Shown: positions 19,436-31,950, counted from the first letter of the stretch. The stretch: DNA of 64,000 bases from Prorocentrum cordatum (GCA_963575745.1 CAUYUJ010014350.1:302465-366464); one strand, 5' to 3'. The notes: generated from the letters alone by a model not told the origin. Program-made: numbers and translations.

Positions 19436-20122
19436 AAACGAATGGATGAAGAGAGGACGATACGGGGATACGAGTAGAAGTAACGGCAATGAGCACGTAG
19501 AGTAAAGTAAACGCGAACATTGCGAGAAGCCTCCAAGACGCCCTCCCGAAGTCCCCAAGAGCCGCCCAAGAGCCCACAAAAAGCCTCCCCGATGCCCTGA
19601 AGAGCTCTCTACGAGGCCCTTGAGAGACATCCCCAAAAACACCCCCATATCTATCCAAGAGGCTCCCCACCCACAGCCCAGGCACAACAACGGGTTTCGC
19701 CAAACGCCAGCAAATATCACCGCAGGCTCCCAACACGGCCTGACGCAGCCCCGCGTCCAATCCCAGCTGCCCCCATTCCAAGCTTCGACGGGGCTCACAC
19801 AGCCCTGTGACAAATCCTCTCCTCATCGTCATCCTCTTCTTCCTTTTATCCTCGTCCTTCTGAAAAAACATGCGATACATTCCAAGTGTTTTCGCTGGAT
19901 TTGGGAACCCTGTGGTGATCCGTATGCACTGCCCACTCCTGCGATCTAGAACGAACGAGGAGAACGAACAAAAACAACACATTGCGATGAGGACGAACAT
20001 TCAAATAATGACTCTAACAATGGATAAGGAATTCAAGAGACAGGCGGGCAATACAGTTGAAACGAGAAAGGGCAACATATGAAACAACAAGAAAAATGTG
20101 GATCACAGGAGCAGGCACTAGC
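19436..20122. other. unassigned, with a short CAAGACGG-like stretch
   Basis: 19,525-19,640 contains degenerate CCCAAGAGCCGCCC/CTCCAAGACGCCC units. The rest (19,641-20,122) shows no gene or repeat that I recognise. Confidence 0.4.
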
Positions 20123-20232
20123 ATTATATATATATATATATACATATACAACTGCGTAACTATATATATATATATATATGTGTGTATGTATATATAGATA
20201 TATGTGTATATCTATATATATATATATATTCC
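20123..20232. repeat. TA dinucleotide tracts
   Basis: Three TA runs (20,125-20,155; 20,160-20,180; 20,212-20,230) separated by GTGTATG-like sequence. Confidence 0.9.
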
Positions 20233-20249
20233 GATTGAACTATTTTTAC

Positions 20250-20860
20250 AGCGCCGGTGATCCCCCCCGGAGCGAATTTCGACCACCCCGACCGCTCAAG
20301 AGGCCCCCAAGACGGCTCCAAAGAAGCCCAATACGGTTCCATGACGGCCCAAGAGCGCTCCAAGACGGCCTCAGATGGCTCCACGACAATTCAGGAGACT
20401 CTCAAAACGCCCAAAAAGGCCCCCAAGTAGCTCCAAGACAGTACGCGAGGCCCCCCCAAAACGCCCCGAAGAGCTACAAGAACGCCAAGCAAGCAAAAAT
20501 CATTACACTCCTTAGGGAAAGCGTACATGTTTAGCCATACTCGCTTTTCTGCAAGGCTCTAGAACGGCTCACAAGGCTCCCATAACGCCCCAAAACTGAT
20601 CCAGAGGCCCCACAAAAGCCCCAACAGGATCCGAGAAAACCGCAGAGAACCCCACGACGGCCCAAAATAGCCCCAAGACGGCCCAAGAGAGTCCCAGGAC
20701 GGCCCAAGACGGCCCCAAGAGGCTCCCAAGAAAGCCCCAAGACAGCCCCAAGAAACCCCCAGCAGAGCCCCACGACGGCCAGAACTTCCCGAGACAGCCC
20801 ACAAGGGCCCAAAGCCCAAAAGGGCCCCAAGATGGTCCAGAAGGGCCATTGAGAAAATGC
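20250..20860 (+). repeat. CAAGACGG composite repeat, copy 2
   Basis: Minisatellite arms (20,290-20,485 and 20,566-20,860) flank a core at about 20,486-20,565 starting GCAAAAATCATTACACTCC and containing ACATGTTTAGCCATACTCGC, collinear with the cores at 25,298 and 28,758. Ends are indistinct. Confidence 0.75.
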
Positions 20861-21545
20861 GGAAGCGCCCAATAACAGGGATTCGCCTCCCACTCCGATC
20901 GTACGTCCCCCTTCTTTGCCCACGATTGCTCCAGAAGCTGGGACTCCAAGGGGTCGGCGGATTCGGACCTATGAGCGGGATCCCTACACATGCGACAAGT
21001 TCAATTCTTCACATGGGGCTGTGTCTGGATTTCCTATCACACGGATGGCTTTGCATCCTCACCATGCGTGAACTAACGTATGCATGATTTTTGATTTGGT
21101 TCACCCACAGGTGGTGTTGTCTGTCAGTTCAATCGGAAGTTGACATCCCGTTCTTCACCTGCAACTTGCCATGCCTACGTAAATGCATTCGGACAATTAA
21201 ACTGTTCGCACCTTGCATAACACACATTGGAAGGCGGCGGACTACGCCCAAGGAAGCGCTGAAGGATCAAGAGTCAAGCTCTCGCCCTCCTCGGGTCATC
21301 TCTTGAATTCTCTCGGTGCCATGGCGCCGAAAGACCACAAGAAGTCCCAAAAAGCTCTCGCGAGATTCCCGGAAAGCCCTCCAAGGAGGAGGCCACGCAA
21401 TAACATCTGAAACTGGTAACAGGGACGCGTTCGCAAACAACGAGTCAAATTGAAGAGGAAATGTGGGGGACAGGCAATATGTAACATATTTGTAACAACG
21501 ATGGTTCTTACGGCAACAAGAAACCTTCGTCTTTTTGGGTCGTGT
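20861..21545. other. unassigned unique-looking sequence
   Basis: The longest mixed-composition stretch in this part (about 685 bp). No domain seen in any frame; frames are under 80 codons on the plus strand. Confidence 0.4.
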
Positions 21546-21555
21546 TTCTCTCTCG

Positions 21556-21606
<51 letters not shown>
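21546..21606. repeat. CT dinucleotide tract
   Basis: About 28 CT units with one TT interruption. Further CT runs occur at 21,836-21,880 and 22,153-22,172. Confidence 0.9.
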
Positions 21607-21609
<3 letters not shown>

Positions 21610-21645
21610 CGCGCCCCACCTGCTGCCTGCGCGCCGATCCTGAAG

Positions 21646-21991
21646 GACCAGGGTGAACGGCGCGAAGCGCCAATGAAATCTGTTATATCTATGTATATAT
21701 ACATATACTCATATATGTATATCGATATACAAATCTGCATATGCATGTTATATATATAAATATATATATATATATATACACACACACTCCGTGATCTCAA
21801 TCTCGTTATCCCCCTCTTTCTACCTCTCTGTCTCTCTGTCTCGTTCGCTGTCTCTCTCTCTCTCTCTCTCTCTCCCTTCATTTCCTTCACTTTCTCGCTC
21901 TAGACATATATATAGGTATGTCTGTGCAAACTGATGCGCAGTTACACGTATGTGTATTGATACATATATATATATATATAAATGTATATTA

Positions 21992-22037
<46 letters not shown>

Positions 22038-22075
22038 CATACACATATGTGTATATATACATATGTATGTGTCAG
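21646..22075 (+). mobile_element. SINE-like 3' end with stem-loop and long microsatellite tail
   Basis: GACCAGGGTGAACGGCGCGA with the GGCGCGAAGCGCC stem-loop, about 18 bp later passing into a TATA/CATA microsatellite (21,690-21,785), a CT tract and further TA tracts up to 22,075. Confidence 0.6.
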
Positions 22076-22079
22076 CCTC

Positions 22080-22740
22080 TGTGTCCGTACGCTTGATGTC
22101 AGACGCCTGTCTGTCCCTCTTGCTGATTCCAACATGCGAAGGATGAGGACATCACTCTCTCTCTCTCTCTCTTTCTGTCTTTGTCACCCTCCCTCCCTCC
22201 CTCCCCCCCTTGAACCACCAGCGCATCGAAAACATCAGGACGGAAGTATTTCGCAAATCCCACCCTTGTGGGCGAATCTGGTCTAGAGATATTTTCTGCT
22301 CCTCTTCCAGAACCCTCTTCTCTTCGAGGAAGGTTACCCTCCCACCCCCCTCTCTGAAGGTCTTTGGGGTGGGCGCGAGGTGTCAGGGGGTTCTCTGCCG
22401 CCCAAGATGGTTCCAAGAGGGTCCCCGTTGGTCCCAGATGGCATCCAAGGAGGCTCAAGATAACCGAATATGGTCCTAGATAACTTCCGCAGTACTTCCA
22501 CGAGTCCCGACGCGAGCCACGAGGACATGATCTTATAATGATTGTTTCAATCCCTGCGTGTGCCCTCGATGTCGTTTCTCCGGGACGAAACTCTAGGTCC
22601 GCGGAGGTGGTCGAGACCGCTGGCGCCGCGGCTTGGAAACATCGTATCCTCGGGTGTCTGGGCACACCCAATGGCTGGATTCACACGTGGAACACCCGGA
22701 GGCCGCGCGCTGGATGTATACACGTACATACATGTATGTG
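22080..22740. other. unassigned, with short CAAGATGG-like stretch
   Basis: 22,395-22,480 carries degenerate CAAGATGG/CCAAGAGGG units. No gene recognised in the rest. Confidence 0.4.
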
Positions 22741-22744
22741 TATA

Positions 22745-22800
22745 TATATACAATTATAATAACAACAATAATAATAATAATAACAATAATAATCATAATG

Positions 22801-22832
<32 letters not shown>

Positions 22833-22839
22833 CATTAAA

Positions 22840-22892
<53 letters not shown>

Positions 22893-22918
22893 TAATAATA
22901 ATAATAAACACATATTAT
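22745..22918. repeat. AAT trinucleotide tract (tail of reverse SINE-like end)
   Basis: AAT/ATA units with occasional C or G. It sits at the 3' side of the reverse-oriented stem-loop at 22,931-22,943, as a tail should. Confidence 0.9.
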
Positions 22919-24110
22919 ACAAAACTGCTTGGGCGCTTCGCGCCATGCGCCTTGTTCCGGACGCTCCCCCAGCAAATCAATACATCATCGCTTGTTTCAG
23001 CAGGAGGGACCTCGAGGCCTGGACGGGCGACGGGCTCATTCTCTGATATCCCTGGTGCCTGCTGACACCGCGTTCGCCCGATGCGCTTGCATGCTTGTGC
23101 GCAGGAACGGGGAAGGAATGTTGTTTTTTGTTCACCTCCGAAGGTCCTTTGAGGAAGTGAGGAGCGTTCCCATGACACGCCGGAGAAATTTCAGTAACTC
23201 CGAACAAGTTGCTGTTTGGTCATTTCCTGAAGTGCCTGGAGGGCCCCAGTCACTCAGGAAGTCTTCGATCGTCGAACTTCGAATCTAGATCCATTGCCTG
23301 TCTCTCGAAATTCAAACCTCGAGCCTCAAGCGTGAAACCAAGATAGTCGAGTCAGCCCGATGTACTTCGTAGGCAAACGAAGTCTGGGCGTTTCGGGGGC
23401 TCTTTTGGGCCGTCCTGGGGCCCTCTTGGGCCGTCCTGGGGCCTTCTTGGGCCGTCTTGAGGAGCTGGGGCCCTCCAGAGGTCTCCTGAAGCCATCGAGG
23501 GCCCTCTTGGGGGCCTCCAGTGGCCTTCTTGGGGGTCTCCCATGGCGTTCGTGGGTCTGTCTTGGGAGCCTTCTGGGGACATCTTGGGCTTCTTGTGGGC
23601 AGTCTCGAGGCTCTCTGGGGCAGTCCTGGGGCCCTCTTGGGCCGTCTTCAAACCCTCTGGGGGGCCTCTTGGGCCGTCTTGGGGCGATATCGGGGGCCCA
23701 TCGGGCCGTCTTGAACGCTGCGAAGGCCCAAAAAGCGGATATGCTAAACATATACATTTTCCTAGAAGGGAATGAGACGAGTTTTGCTTCTTCGGGGCTC
23801 TCTGAACGGCCTCTTGGGGCGTCTTCGGGGGCTCTTGGGCCGTCGTCAGACCATCGAGGTTCCTCTTGGAGCACTCTTGTGCTGTCTTGGGTCTCTCTTG
23901 CGCCTCTCCGATGACCCCTCTGATCGCCTTGAGTCTGCTCGCAAGGCCCGGCAAGGCGCCCTGGGAGGCCCGGAAGGGCCAGCGGACCCTTTCCAAGAGT
24001 GTCCAGGGGGCGTGGAGACGTCCGAACGGGCGTCCTGGGTGCCCCTTGGGGGGGGGTCCGGTTTTGGGGGGGGCGTGGGGGGTGGGGTGTCTGCGTAATT
24101 AGACTGTATG
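22919..24110 (-). repeat. inverted duplication, arm 1 (SINE-like end plus CAAGACGG repeat)
   Basis: Reading on the minus strand, this arm matches 28,430-29,620: the CAAGACGG composite (24,070-23,310), then a divergent spacer of about 165 bp, then a SINE-like 220-bp segment ending in the GGCGCGAAGCGCC stem-loop (22,943-22,931). The composite carries the conserved core at about 23,700-23,790. A 214-codon minus-strand frame (23,352-23,996) parallels a 219-codon frame in arm 2, but differences are mostly replacement changes. Confidence 0.8.
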
Positions 24111-24228
24111 AATCGGAATATTCCACGGATCGCCCCTCTTCGGGTTGATGAGAATGCTAGATCCATTACTCACGGGTGAAATCGCTGCTTCAGAAAAGCG
24201 GTCGTGATGTCCAGTGCCGTCACTTCCA
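24111..24228. other. unassigned
   Basis: Short unique spacer between the inverted arm and the following microsatellite. Confidence 0.4.
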
Positions 24229-24826
24229 TATATATATATATATATATATATGTATGTGGATATATGTGTGCACACATTTACATGTATTTATGTATGTATG
24301 TATGTATGTATGCATGCATGCATGCATGCATGCATGCATGCATGCATGCATGCATGCATGCTTACACAGATGTACATATAAGTGCATATAAATACGCATG
24401 TTGAGTACAACATGCTTAAATTGCGATGTGGGGCCATGCTATACATGTATATATTCATACATGTGTGCACGTATAGTTGCATACATGTATCCTTACGTAC
24501 ATACATACATACATACATACAGACAGACAGACAGACAGACACAGAGACAGACAGACAGGCAGGCAGACAGACAGACAGACAGACATACATACATACACAC
24601 GTACATACAGACATACATACATACATGCATATACATACATACATACATACAGACAGACAGACATACATACATACATAACATTACATTACATTACATTACA
24701 TACATACATATATGCATACATGCATGCATGCATGCATGCATGCATGCATGCATACATACATGCATGCATACATACATACATATATACACCAATACATGCA
24801 TGCATGCATGCATATGTACATACATG

Positions 24827-24874
<48 letters not shown>

Positions 24875-24990
24875 TACATACATACATACATGCATGCATG
24901 CATGCATACATACATACATACATACATACATACATACATACATACATGCATACATACATACATACATACATACATACATACATACACATG
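24229..24990. repeat. compound CATA/CATG/CAGA microsatellite
   Basis: TA run, TGCA run (24,310-24,362), CAGA run (24,520-24,592), CATA runs, a TTACA run near 24,685-24,705, a TGCATG run (24,720-24,750) and a long final CATA run. All derive from tetranucleotide slippage. Confidence 0.92.
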
Positions 24991-25009
24991 CTCATTTTCC
25001 TACATGCTT

Positions 25010-25640
25010 GCCAGCCAGGGGGGCGGGAAAAAACGCCCCCCCGCCCCCAAAACGGGACCACCAGATCTAGGGCTTTGGGGCCCCCCTGGACTCCCTTCGA
25101 AGAGTTCCCCCAGCCTTGCCGCGCCTCTCAGGGCGCCTTGCCCGGCTTTGCCTAGCAGACCCGAAGCGATCAGAGAATTGTTCGAAGAGGCGCAGGAGAG
25201 CCCAAGACAGCGCAAGACGGCCTCAAGACGGCCCACAAGGCCTCCAAGACTGCCCAGGAGGCCCCCAAGGCCCCTCAAGATGCCTTCAGGAGGTTCCCCA
25301 GGGGGCAAAAATCTTCCCATGCCCTTTGGGGCACGTAAATTGTTAGCTTATCCGTTTTTTGTCGTAAAAGCGTTCACGACGGTCGAAGAAGCTTTCGAGA
25401 TCGTCCCAAGAAGGCCCACGAGGCCCCCAAGAGGGCTTCAAGACAGCCCAAGAAGGGCCCCAAGACTGTCCCAAGACGGCCCAAAAGAAGCTCACGAGAC
25501 CCCCAAAGGGAAGGGCCAGCGGACCTTCTCCAAGGGCGCCCAGGGAGCCGCCGAGACGTCCGAAAGGGCGTCCGGGGCGTCCCTGGGCGGGGGGGTCCAG
25601 TTTAGGGAGGGGGGGGGGTCCGGGTAATAAAAACATAAGA
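25010..25640 (+). mobile_element. CAAGACGG composite repeat, copy with inverted ends
   Basis: Left end (CCAAAACGGGACC, CAGATCTAGGG, GGACTCCCTTCGAA) belongs to the same terminal family as 28,485-28,620. The right end (25,497-25,625; GGGAAGGGCCAGCGGACC to GGGGGGTCCAGTTTAGGG) is that family in reverse complement. The core is at 25,298-25,380 (AAATTGTTAGCTTATCCG). It is therefore a fold-back element with inverted ends of about 110-125 bp around minisatellite arms. Confidence 0.65.
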
Positions 25641-26720
25641 GTAGGAAAACGTGTGTGCGTGTGTGAAAAAGCGGGGTGTCTGGCCATAGCAGGGCGCCGA
25701 AAAAACATGCGGCCACTTGCGTATCCAACTGCCGCCCAGGCAGGCCGCGTCACGTGGAAGGATGTGAAACATGAGCGGCCAGGAAGGCCTTGCGGGTTTT
25801 GGGGTGGGCCCTGGACGATGTTGGCTGTCCTGAGGGGGCTCTATGAAAAGGAGGAGGAGGAGGCGGAGGAGGGGGAGGCGGGACGATGACTGGGAGGAGG
25901 AAACATTGGCATGGAGCCAAAGAACCTCCCCTCCCCGACGGCCGTCTCACTCACTCCCACCCGCCCTCCCACCACATAAGTAGCACCCGAGTCTCCGCAT
26001 GGGCAGAAGCCGTTATCGACCATAATCGGGGGCCGAAGGAGACGCCAGCCAGGAACGCGACGCCCGCGAGGTTCGCCGCGCGTGCCAAAGCACCCCCACC
26101 GCTCATGTCAAATCATTATGAAAAATGAATCGCGGAGCGCCCACGCATGATCAACATGTTGCCGAACAATGTGTGTTCGTGCTGTCTTGGTTCGACAAGG
26201 ATGATCGGCCTGCCCGCAGCAAGCAATATGCTGGCCCCCATTCACCCTTGCCAACAAGAACGCGAAATCATCGCGTGGTGCCCGCGAATGATTTCGATGT
26301 TGCCGCTTTCAAATCGGGATGTAAAAGGGGGTGATCATGGTTCCAACCAAGTTTTCCCCGGTCAAGTGGGGGTGTGTACCAACGTTTTTCTGACGGTCCC
26401 AGTGCCCGCTGAGGGCCCCCAAGAGCAAGCATGTGGCAAAACACGCAACACCCATCCCGTTTCTCTCAGGACCCCTTCCCGTCATATCGGAAGGAGGAAG
26501 AACGCGTTTGTTTTCATAATGTGTCGCGATAGCGGCCATTACCGGCCCTGGCCTCCCTTCCGCCACGTAATGTCACTTCGTGCTGACGTCCGAGCCGTCT
26601 TGGGCTGTTGCTAGACATGCCCAGACGTCGCTGGCGCGAAACGTGACCTCACCTGCCTCCTCCCCCTCCTCCCCCCCAGGTAACGCCCGTCATCGCCAGG
26701 AAGACATATGTTGTTTGTCT
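25641..26720. other. unassigned, mixed composition
   Basis: About 1.1 kb without tandem repeats except CTCC at 25,845-25,880 and near 26,655. Several 60-155-codon frames overlap on both strands. None has a recognisable domain, so I leave it as non-coding or unknown. Confidence 0.4.
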
Positions 26721-26721
26721 T

Positions 26722-26882
26722 ATGTCTCTCTCTCTCTCTCTTTTCTCTCTCTCTCTCTCTCTCTCCCTCGACTGCTGAGTAGTAGGAGGAGGAGGAAAAG
26801 GAGGAGGAGGAAGAGAAGGAGGAGGAAAAGGAGGAGGAGAGGAGGAGGAGGAGGACGACGACGACGACGAGAAGGAGGAGCC
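26722..26882. repeat. CT tract followed by GGA tract
   Basis: CT run (26,722-26,768) then a strand switch to a GGAGGA purine tract (26,784-26,882) with a short GAC insert. Confidence 0.85.
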
Positions 26883-27560
26883 CCATCCCCCTGGCGAGGC
26901 ACCAGATCTGCAGGGACTGGAGGAAGCTGCCCAGAAGCGACTCCTCCCCGGGGAGGCGGCCGACGATGCGCAGGCCTCGGGGACACCGCCGCCACGGAGG
27001 GGGGCGAGGGGGGCCAGAGGCAGAAGAGGGGGGGAGGGATGGGAAGGGAGACCCTGACATCCTCGCATTGCGAAGGGGAGGGGGGCAGGGGAGCATTTCC
27101 TGTGGTTCTCGGATGTATTTTTGCCTCGGGATGCTCTCCGGCAACTGCGCCTCGTCGAGAGCTTTCCGGGGAAGCCCGAATCGTCCCGAGGGGCCGCTGG
27201 AGGCCCGAAACGAAGTTTGGGCCGAGCTATGGCCGAAAAACCGACCCCCGCGTCGTGAAGAAATCAAGACGGGAGGTTCTCAGAAACTTCGGCCTCCCTT
27301 TGCCCTTGCTGGGCCCCAGGATGAAAAGCCTGTCCCCGGGAAGGGGACCAGTCCTCTGGGGAGCCACGTTGCGAACAATAAATTGGGGAAGTCGAAACGT
27401 ACCGATACCGTTACTCCCCAGACCTCTCCGGGGGTGCGTTCTGACCAGAATTTCGAGGCGAATCCAGCGGTGGCGACGAGGGCAGCCGAGGAGGCCCAAA
27501 AAGAGGAAAACGGGCAGAGGGTAGAGGTATGTGTACCTTTTCTACTCTGATCAATTAGTA
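26883..27560. other. unassigned; contains dispersed GGTGCGTTCTGACCAGAA motif
   Basis: 27,432-27,482 (GGTGCGTTCTGACCAGAATT, CGAATCCAGCGGTGGCGACG) is related to 33,698-33,748 and 58,129-58,180. Overlapping plus-strand frames (314 and 194 codons) lack domains. Confidence 0.45.
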
Positions 27561-27955
27561 GGTGGAAAGGAGAGGGGGGAGGGGGAGGGGGGGAGAGTTA
27601 GGGAGCGCGGGCACGTGCACGCCGTCGAGGCAGCGTGCCACGCTGCAGCTTACGCAGTTTAAGCGACAAGGGGGCTGACCAGCTGCTGATGCAGCTGGGA
27701 TCCATGCAGGGCACACTGTGATCATGTGGCAAGCCCACTTCGCAAAGGATCATCGAGAATGTAAAAGAACTGTCGGCGAATTGGCGGTGTGGCTTGACAT
27801 ACGCACCGAGCGCGTAGGCACGACACCCGTGGGATTACCAGCAGGTGGCTAACGAGGCTTCGCCACGAGTCTAGGTCGTGACAGGGCAAGCCAAGGTGCA
27901 TCGCCCTTCGAGGCTTCCAGGAAAAACATGACCAGTAAAATTGGAGCCACCAACG
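27561..27955. other. unassigned unique-looking sequence
   Basis: About 390 bp of mixed composition between a G-rich stretch and the CAT tract. No RNA gene or domain recognised. Confidence 0.4.
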
Positions 27956-27969
27956 ATTACGCATCCTCC

Positions 27970-28395
<426 letters not shown>

Positions 28396-28429
28396 TCAGC
28401 ATCGGTAGAGGCCACGGACACCTTCAGTG

Positions 28430-29620
28430 CTCTCACTCCACCTGGTAGCGGGCGGGAGGCCCCCCACCCCCCACGCCCCCCCCAAACCGGACACACACAC
28501 CCAAGGGGCACCCAGGACTCCCTTTCGAACGTCTCGACGCCCCCTGGACGCCCTTGGAAAGGGTCCGATGGCCCTTCCGGGTCTCCCAGGGCGTCTTGCC
28601 GGGCCAAGCGAGCAGACTCAAGGCGACCAGAAGGGTCATCGGACAGGCGCACGAGAGACCCAAGACAGCACAAGAGCGCTCCAAGAAGAACCTCGATGGT
28701 CTGAAGACGGCCGAAGAAGCTCCCATGACGCCCCAAGAAGGCGTTAAGAGAGCCCCGAGGAAGCAAACATCGCCCCACTCCCTTCGGAAAATGTATGTTT
28801 ATTGTTTAGCTTCGCAGCGTCCAAGACGGGCCGATGGGCCCCCGATATCGCCCCAAAACGGCCCAAGAGGTCAACCTGAAGGTTTGAAGACGACCCTAGA
28901 GGGCCTCAAGACTGCACCAGAGAGCCCCGAGACTGGCCACAAGAAGCCCAAGATGCCCCCAGAAGGCCCCCAAGAGAGACCCACGAAAACTATGGGAGAC
29001 CCCCAAGAAGACCACTGGAAGCCCCCAAGAGAGCCAGCCCTAGATGGCTTCAGAAGGCATCTGGAGGGCCCCGGCTCCCCAAAACGGCCCAAGAAGGCCC
29101 CAGGACGGCCCAAGTGGGCCCCAGGACGGCCCAAAAGAACCCCAAAAACGCCCAGACGGCATTCTCCTACGAAGTACATCGAGCTGACCCGAAGATCCTG
29201 GTTTCACGCCTGAGGCTCGAGGTTTGATACTCCTCGATCGAGTGAGACAGGTCTCCCCCCCATCCTCCCCCCTTCTGCCTCCTCAGCCCCCCTTCATCCC
29301 TGCTCCCTTCCCGTTCCCCGTTCATGGACAAGTGCCATCGCAACAGTTTGATGCTTTGTCGTTTGCCAGCACCTTCGCGCGAAAAAAAAAAAAACATCAT
29401 TCATTCCCCACTCCTGCGCACAAGCGTGCAAACGCATCGGGCGAACGCGGTGTCAGCAGACACCCGGGATATCAGAAAAATGAGCCGGTCGCCCGTCCAG
29501 GCCTCGAGGTCCCCCTGCTCAAGCACGCGATGATTGAATGCTTTGCTGGGGAAGCGTCCGGAACGAGGCGCATGGCGCGAAGCGCCTGTGCAGTCTTGTG
29601 TATATATATATATATATATA
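28430..29620 (+). repeat. inverted duplication, arm 2 (CAAGACGG repeat plus SINE-like end)
   Basis: CAAGACGG composite at 28,485-29,225 with its core at 28,758-28,830 and 3' boundary TTCACGCCTGAGGCTCGAGG. A divergent 170-bp spacer follows, then the SINE-like segment (29,395-29,620) ending in GGCGCGAAGCGCC and a TATA/CATA tail. It is the mirror of 22,919-24,110. Confidence 0.8.
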
Positions 29621-29772
29621 TGTATAACCATCTGTATTCATATATACACACACATACATACATACATACATACATACATACATACATACATACATACATA
29701 CATACATACATACATAAATACATACATACATACAGACAGACAGACAGACAGACAGACATACATACATCGGAG
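29597..29772. repeat. TATA/CATA/CAGA microsatellite tail
   Basis: TA run, then CATA run (29,650-29,730), then CAGA run (29,731-29,757), directly behind the stem-loop at 29,574-29,586. Confidence 0.92.
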
Positions 29773-30060
29773 GTGAGGGGGTGAGATCGAAGTGGAACGG
29801 AGAGCCCCCCTACCGGGAAATCGATTTCGGTTTCGTGTTCGTGCGTGCCGTGCGGGCGAGGCGAAGCTGCGTGGGCGGGCGAGAGAAAGTCTCCTGTGGC
29901 TGAGGCGCGGCCGGACCAAATGTCTCCCTTCCGGGCGGCTGGTGGCCCGCGGTGTCCCGCCGGTGTCCCGCTGGTGTCCCGTGTGGCTGAGGCGCGGCTG
30001 GACCCCGGGCGGCCGGTGGCCCGCGGTGTCCCGCCGGTGTCCCGCCGGTGTCCCGTCGGT
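29773..30060 (+). repeat. GGTGTCCCGCC minisatellite and flank
   Basis: 29,935-30,060 consists of GGTGTCCCGCC units and a duplicated TGGCTGAGGCGCGGC segment. It leads directly into GAT DNA that keeps the GTGTCCC word. Confidence 0.75.
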
Positions 30061-30065
30061 GTCCC

Positions 30066-30106
<41 letters not shown>

Positions 30107-30211
30107 CGACGACGACGATGACGATGACGGTGACGATCACGATGATGATGATGATGATGATGTTGATGATGTTGATGATGATGGTGATGGTGGAGATGAT
30201 GATGGTGTTCC

Positions 30212-30251
<40 letters not shown>

Positions 30252-30960
30252 TTGACGATGTCGGTGATGATGGTGATGGTGGTGATGATGATGGTGTCCC
30301 GATGATGATGTTGATGATGATGTTGCTGATGATGATGGTGTCCCGATGATGATGAAGATGTTGATGATCCTGATGATGTTGATGATCGATGCTCATGATG
30401 ATGAAGATGATGATGATGATGAGGATGAGGATGAGGAAGAGGAAGAGGATGAGGTTGATGATGATGCTGTTAATGGTGATGGTGTCCCGATGATGATGAT
30501 GACGTTGATGATGATGATGACGATGATGGTGTCCCGATGATGATGATGATGAGGTTGATGATGAGGATGATGAGGTGATGCTGATGATTTTGATGATGGT
30601 GGCCCGATGATGCTGAGGATGCTGATGTTGATGATGATAATGGTGTCCCGATGATGATGATGATGATGTTGCTGAGGATGATGGCGTCGCGATGCTGATG
30701 ATGTTGATGATGTTGTTCATGATGATGATGATGATGAGATGATGATGATGATGATGATGATGGTGTTCCGATGATGACTATGATGGTGTCCCGATGATGA
30801 TGATGTTGATGATGACGATGGTGACGATGATGGTGTCCCGGTAATGATGATGACGATGATGATGATGATGACGATGATGATGATGATGGTGGTGGTGATG
30901 TTGATGTTGATGATCATGATGATGAGGTGATGATGATGATGGTGTCCCGATGATGATGAA

Positions 30961-31003
<43 letters not shown>

Positions 31004-31030
31004 CGTTGATGACGATGATGTTCATGATGA
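30061..31030 (+). repeat. GAT tract punctuated by GTGTCCC
   Basis: About 970 bp of GAT units interrupted about a dozen times by GGTGTCCCGATGATG (some GTTCC and GGCCC variants). The spacing is irregular, so each punctuated segment expanded separately. Confidence 0.9.
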
Positions 31031-31290
31031 TGCTGATTGTGAGATCGATGGTGATATCGATAATGAGATCGATAGTGCGACCGAATGTGAGATCGATTGT
31101 GAGATCGATCGTGAGATCGATAGTGAGATCGATTGTCAGATCGATAGTCAGATCGATTCTGAGATCGATCGAATGAAATAAATCGAGTGAGATCGATGGT
31201 GAGATCGATCGAGTGAGATCGATCGAGCGAGACCGATAGTGAGATCGTGAGATCGATAGTGAGACCGATCGAGTGAGACGTTGGTTCCTC
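31031..31290 (+). repeat. GTGAGATCGATA 10-12-bp minisatellite
   Basis: About 20 degenerate units of GAGATCGATAGT/GAGATCGATCGA. It carries many GATC and ATCGAT words and stop codons. Confidence 0.9.
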
Positions 31291-31950
31291 CCCCCCCGAA
31301 CCTCCTTATCACCCGAAGGGTGGTCGTATAGGTACATATATATACGTGTGTGTTTAGATCCTTCTTCCATATACACACACACACCAACTGCCAGGCCTCT
31401 GTACAAAACATAGAAGCCCACGTGGGGCCCAGGTGTGGTCCACGCAAGGCCCACGCCGGGCCACGGTAGCGGTTTGGGGTTGGCCAATAGAGGGTCAGCG
31501 ATTAGCGGTTAGCGGTTAGCGGCGACGACGAACGGCGGTCAGCCCACAGTCGAGGGTGCAATTTCGCGTCACCTCCCCCCCTCTCCCTCCCCATAATCAA
31601 TCTGCTCCTCTCCCTCCAGCCCATCTTCCTTCCCGCCCATGCCAGGAAAAATTGGAGACACGTTCTCTGCACTACCGCTGAAGGAGCAAACTCTGCAACA
31701 AACGCCTAGGAGCCACTTCGCATGACCCCCCATCCGCCCCCCAGCTTTGGTATTAAACAAGCGGTCCTTCTAGAAGTGGGGCCGAGAAAATCTTGAGCCC
31801 ATCATCTCGGACGCAATGCCTGCCAATGTTCAAGGCCAGGGTGTGGATGGGGCAATGTGTTTGTTTCTATATCGGGGGCTGTTGTTGCAAACTTCTCCTG
31901 CAGCCGTATGAAGAAGCAACTTGGAGGGAGGGCTTATTCTTTACACTGGC
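31291..31950. other. unassigned
   Basis: Contains a short ATAGCGGTTAGCGG run near 31,500-31,523 and otherwise no repeat or gene that I recognise. Confidence 0.4.

Noticed and set aside
23352-23996. 214-codon minus frame paralleled by a 219-codon frame at 28,554-29,213 (both start MERVRWPFR)
   Set aside because: By eye, about three quarters of the differences change the residue, as expected without selection, and the frames consist largely of the CAAGACGG minisatellite.
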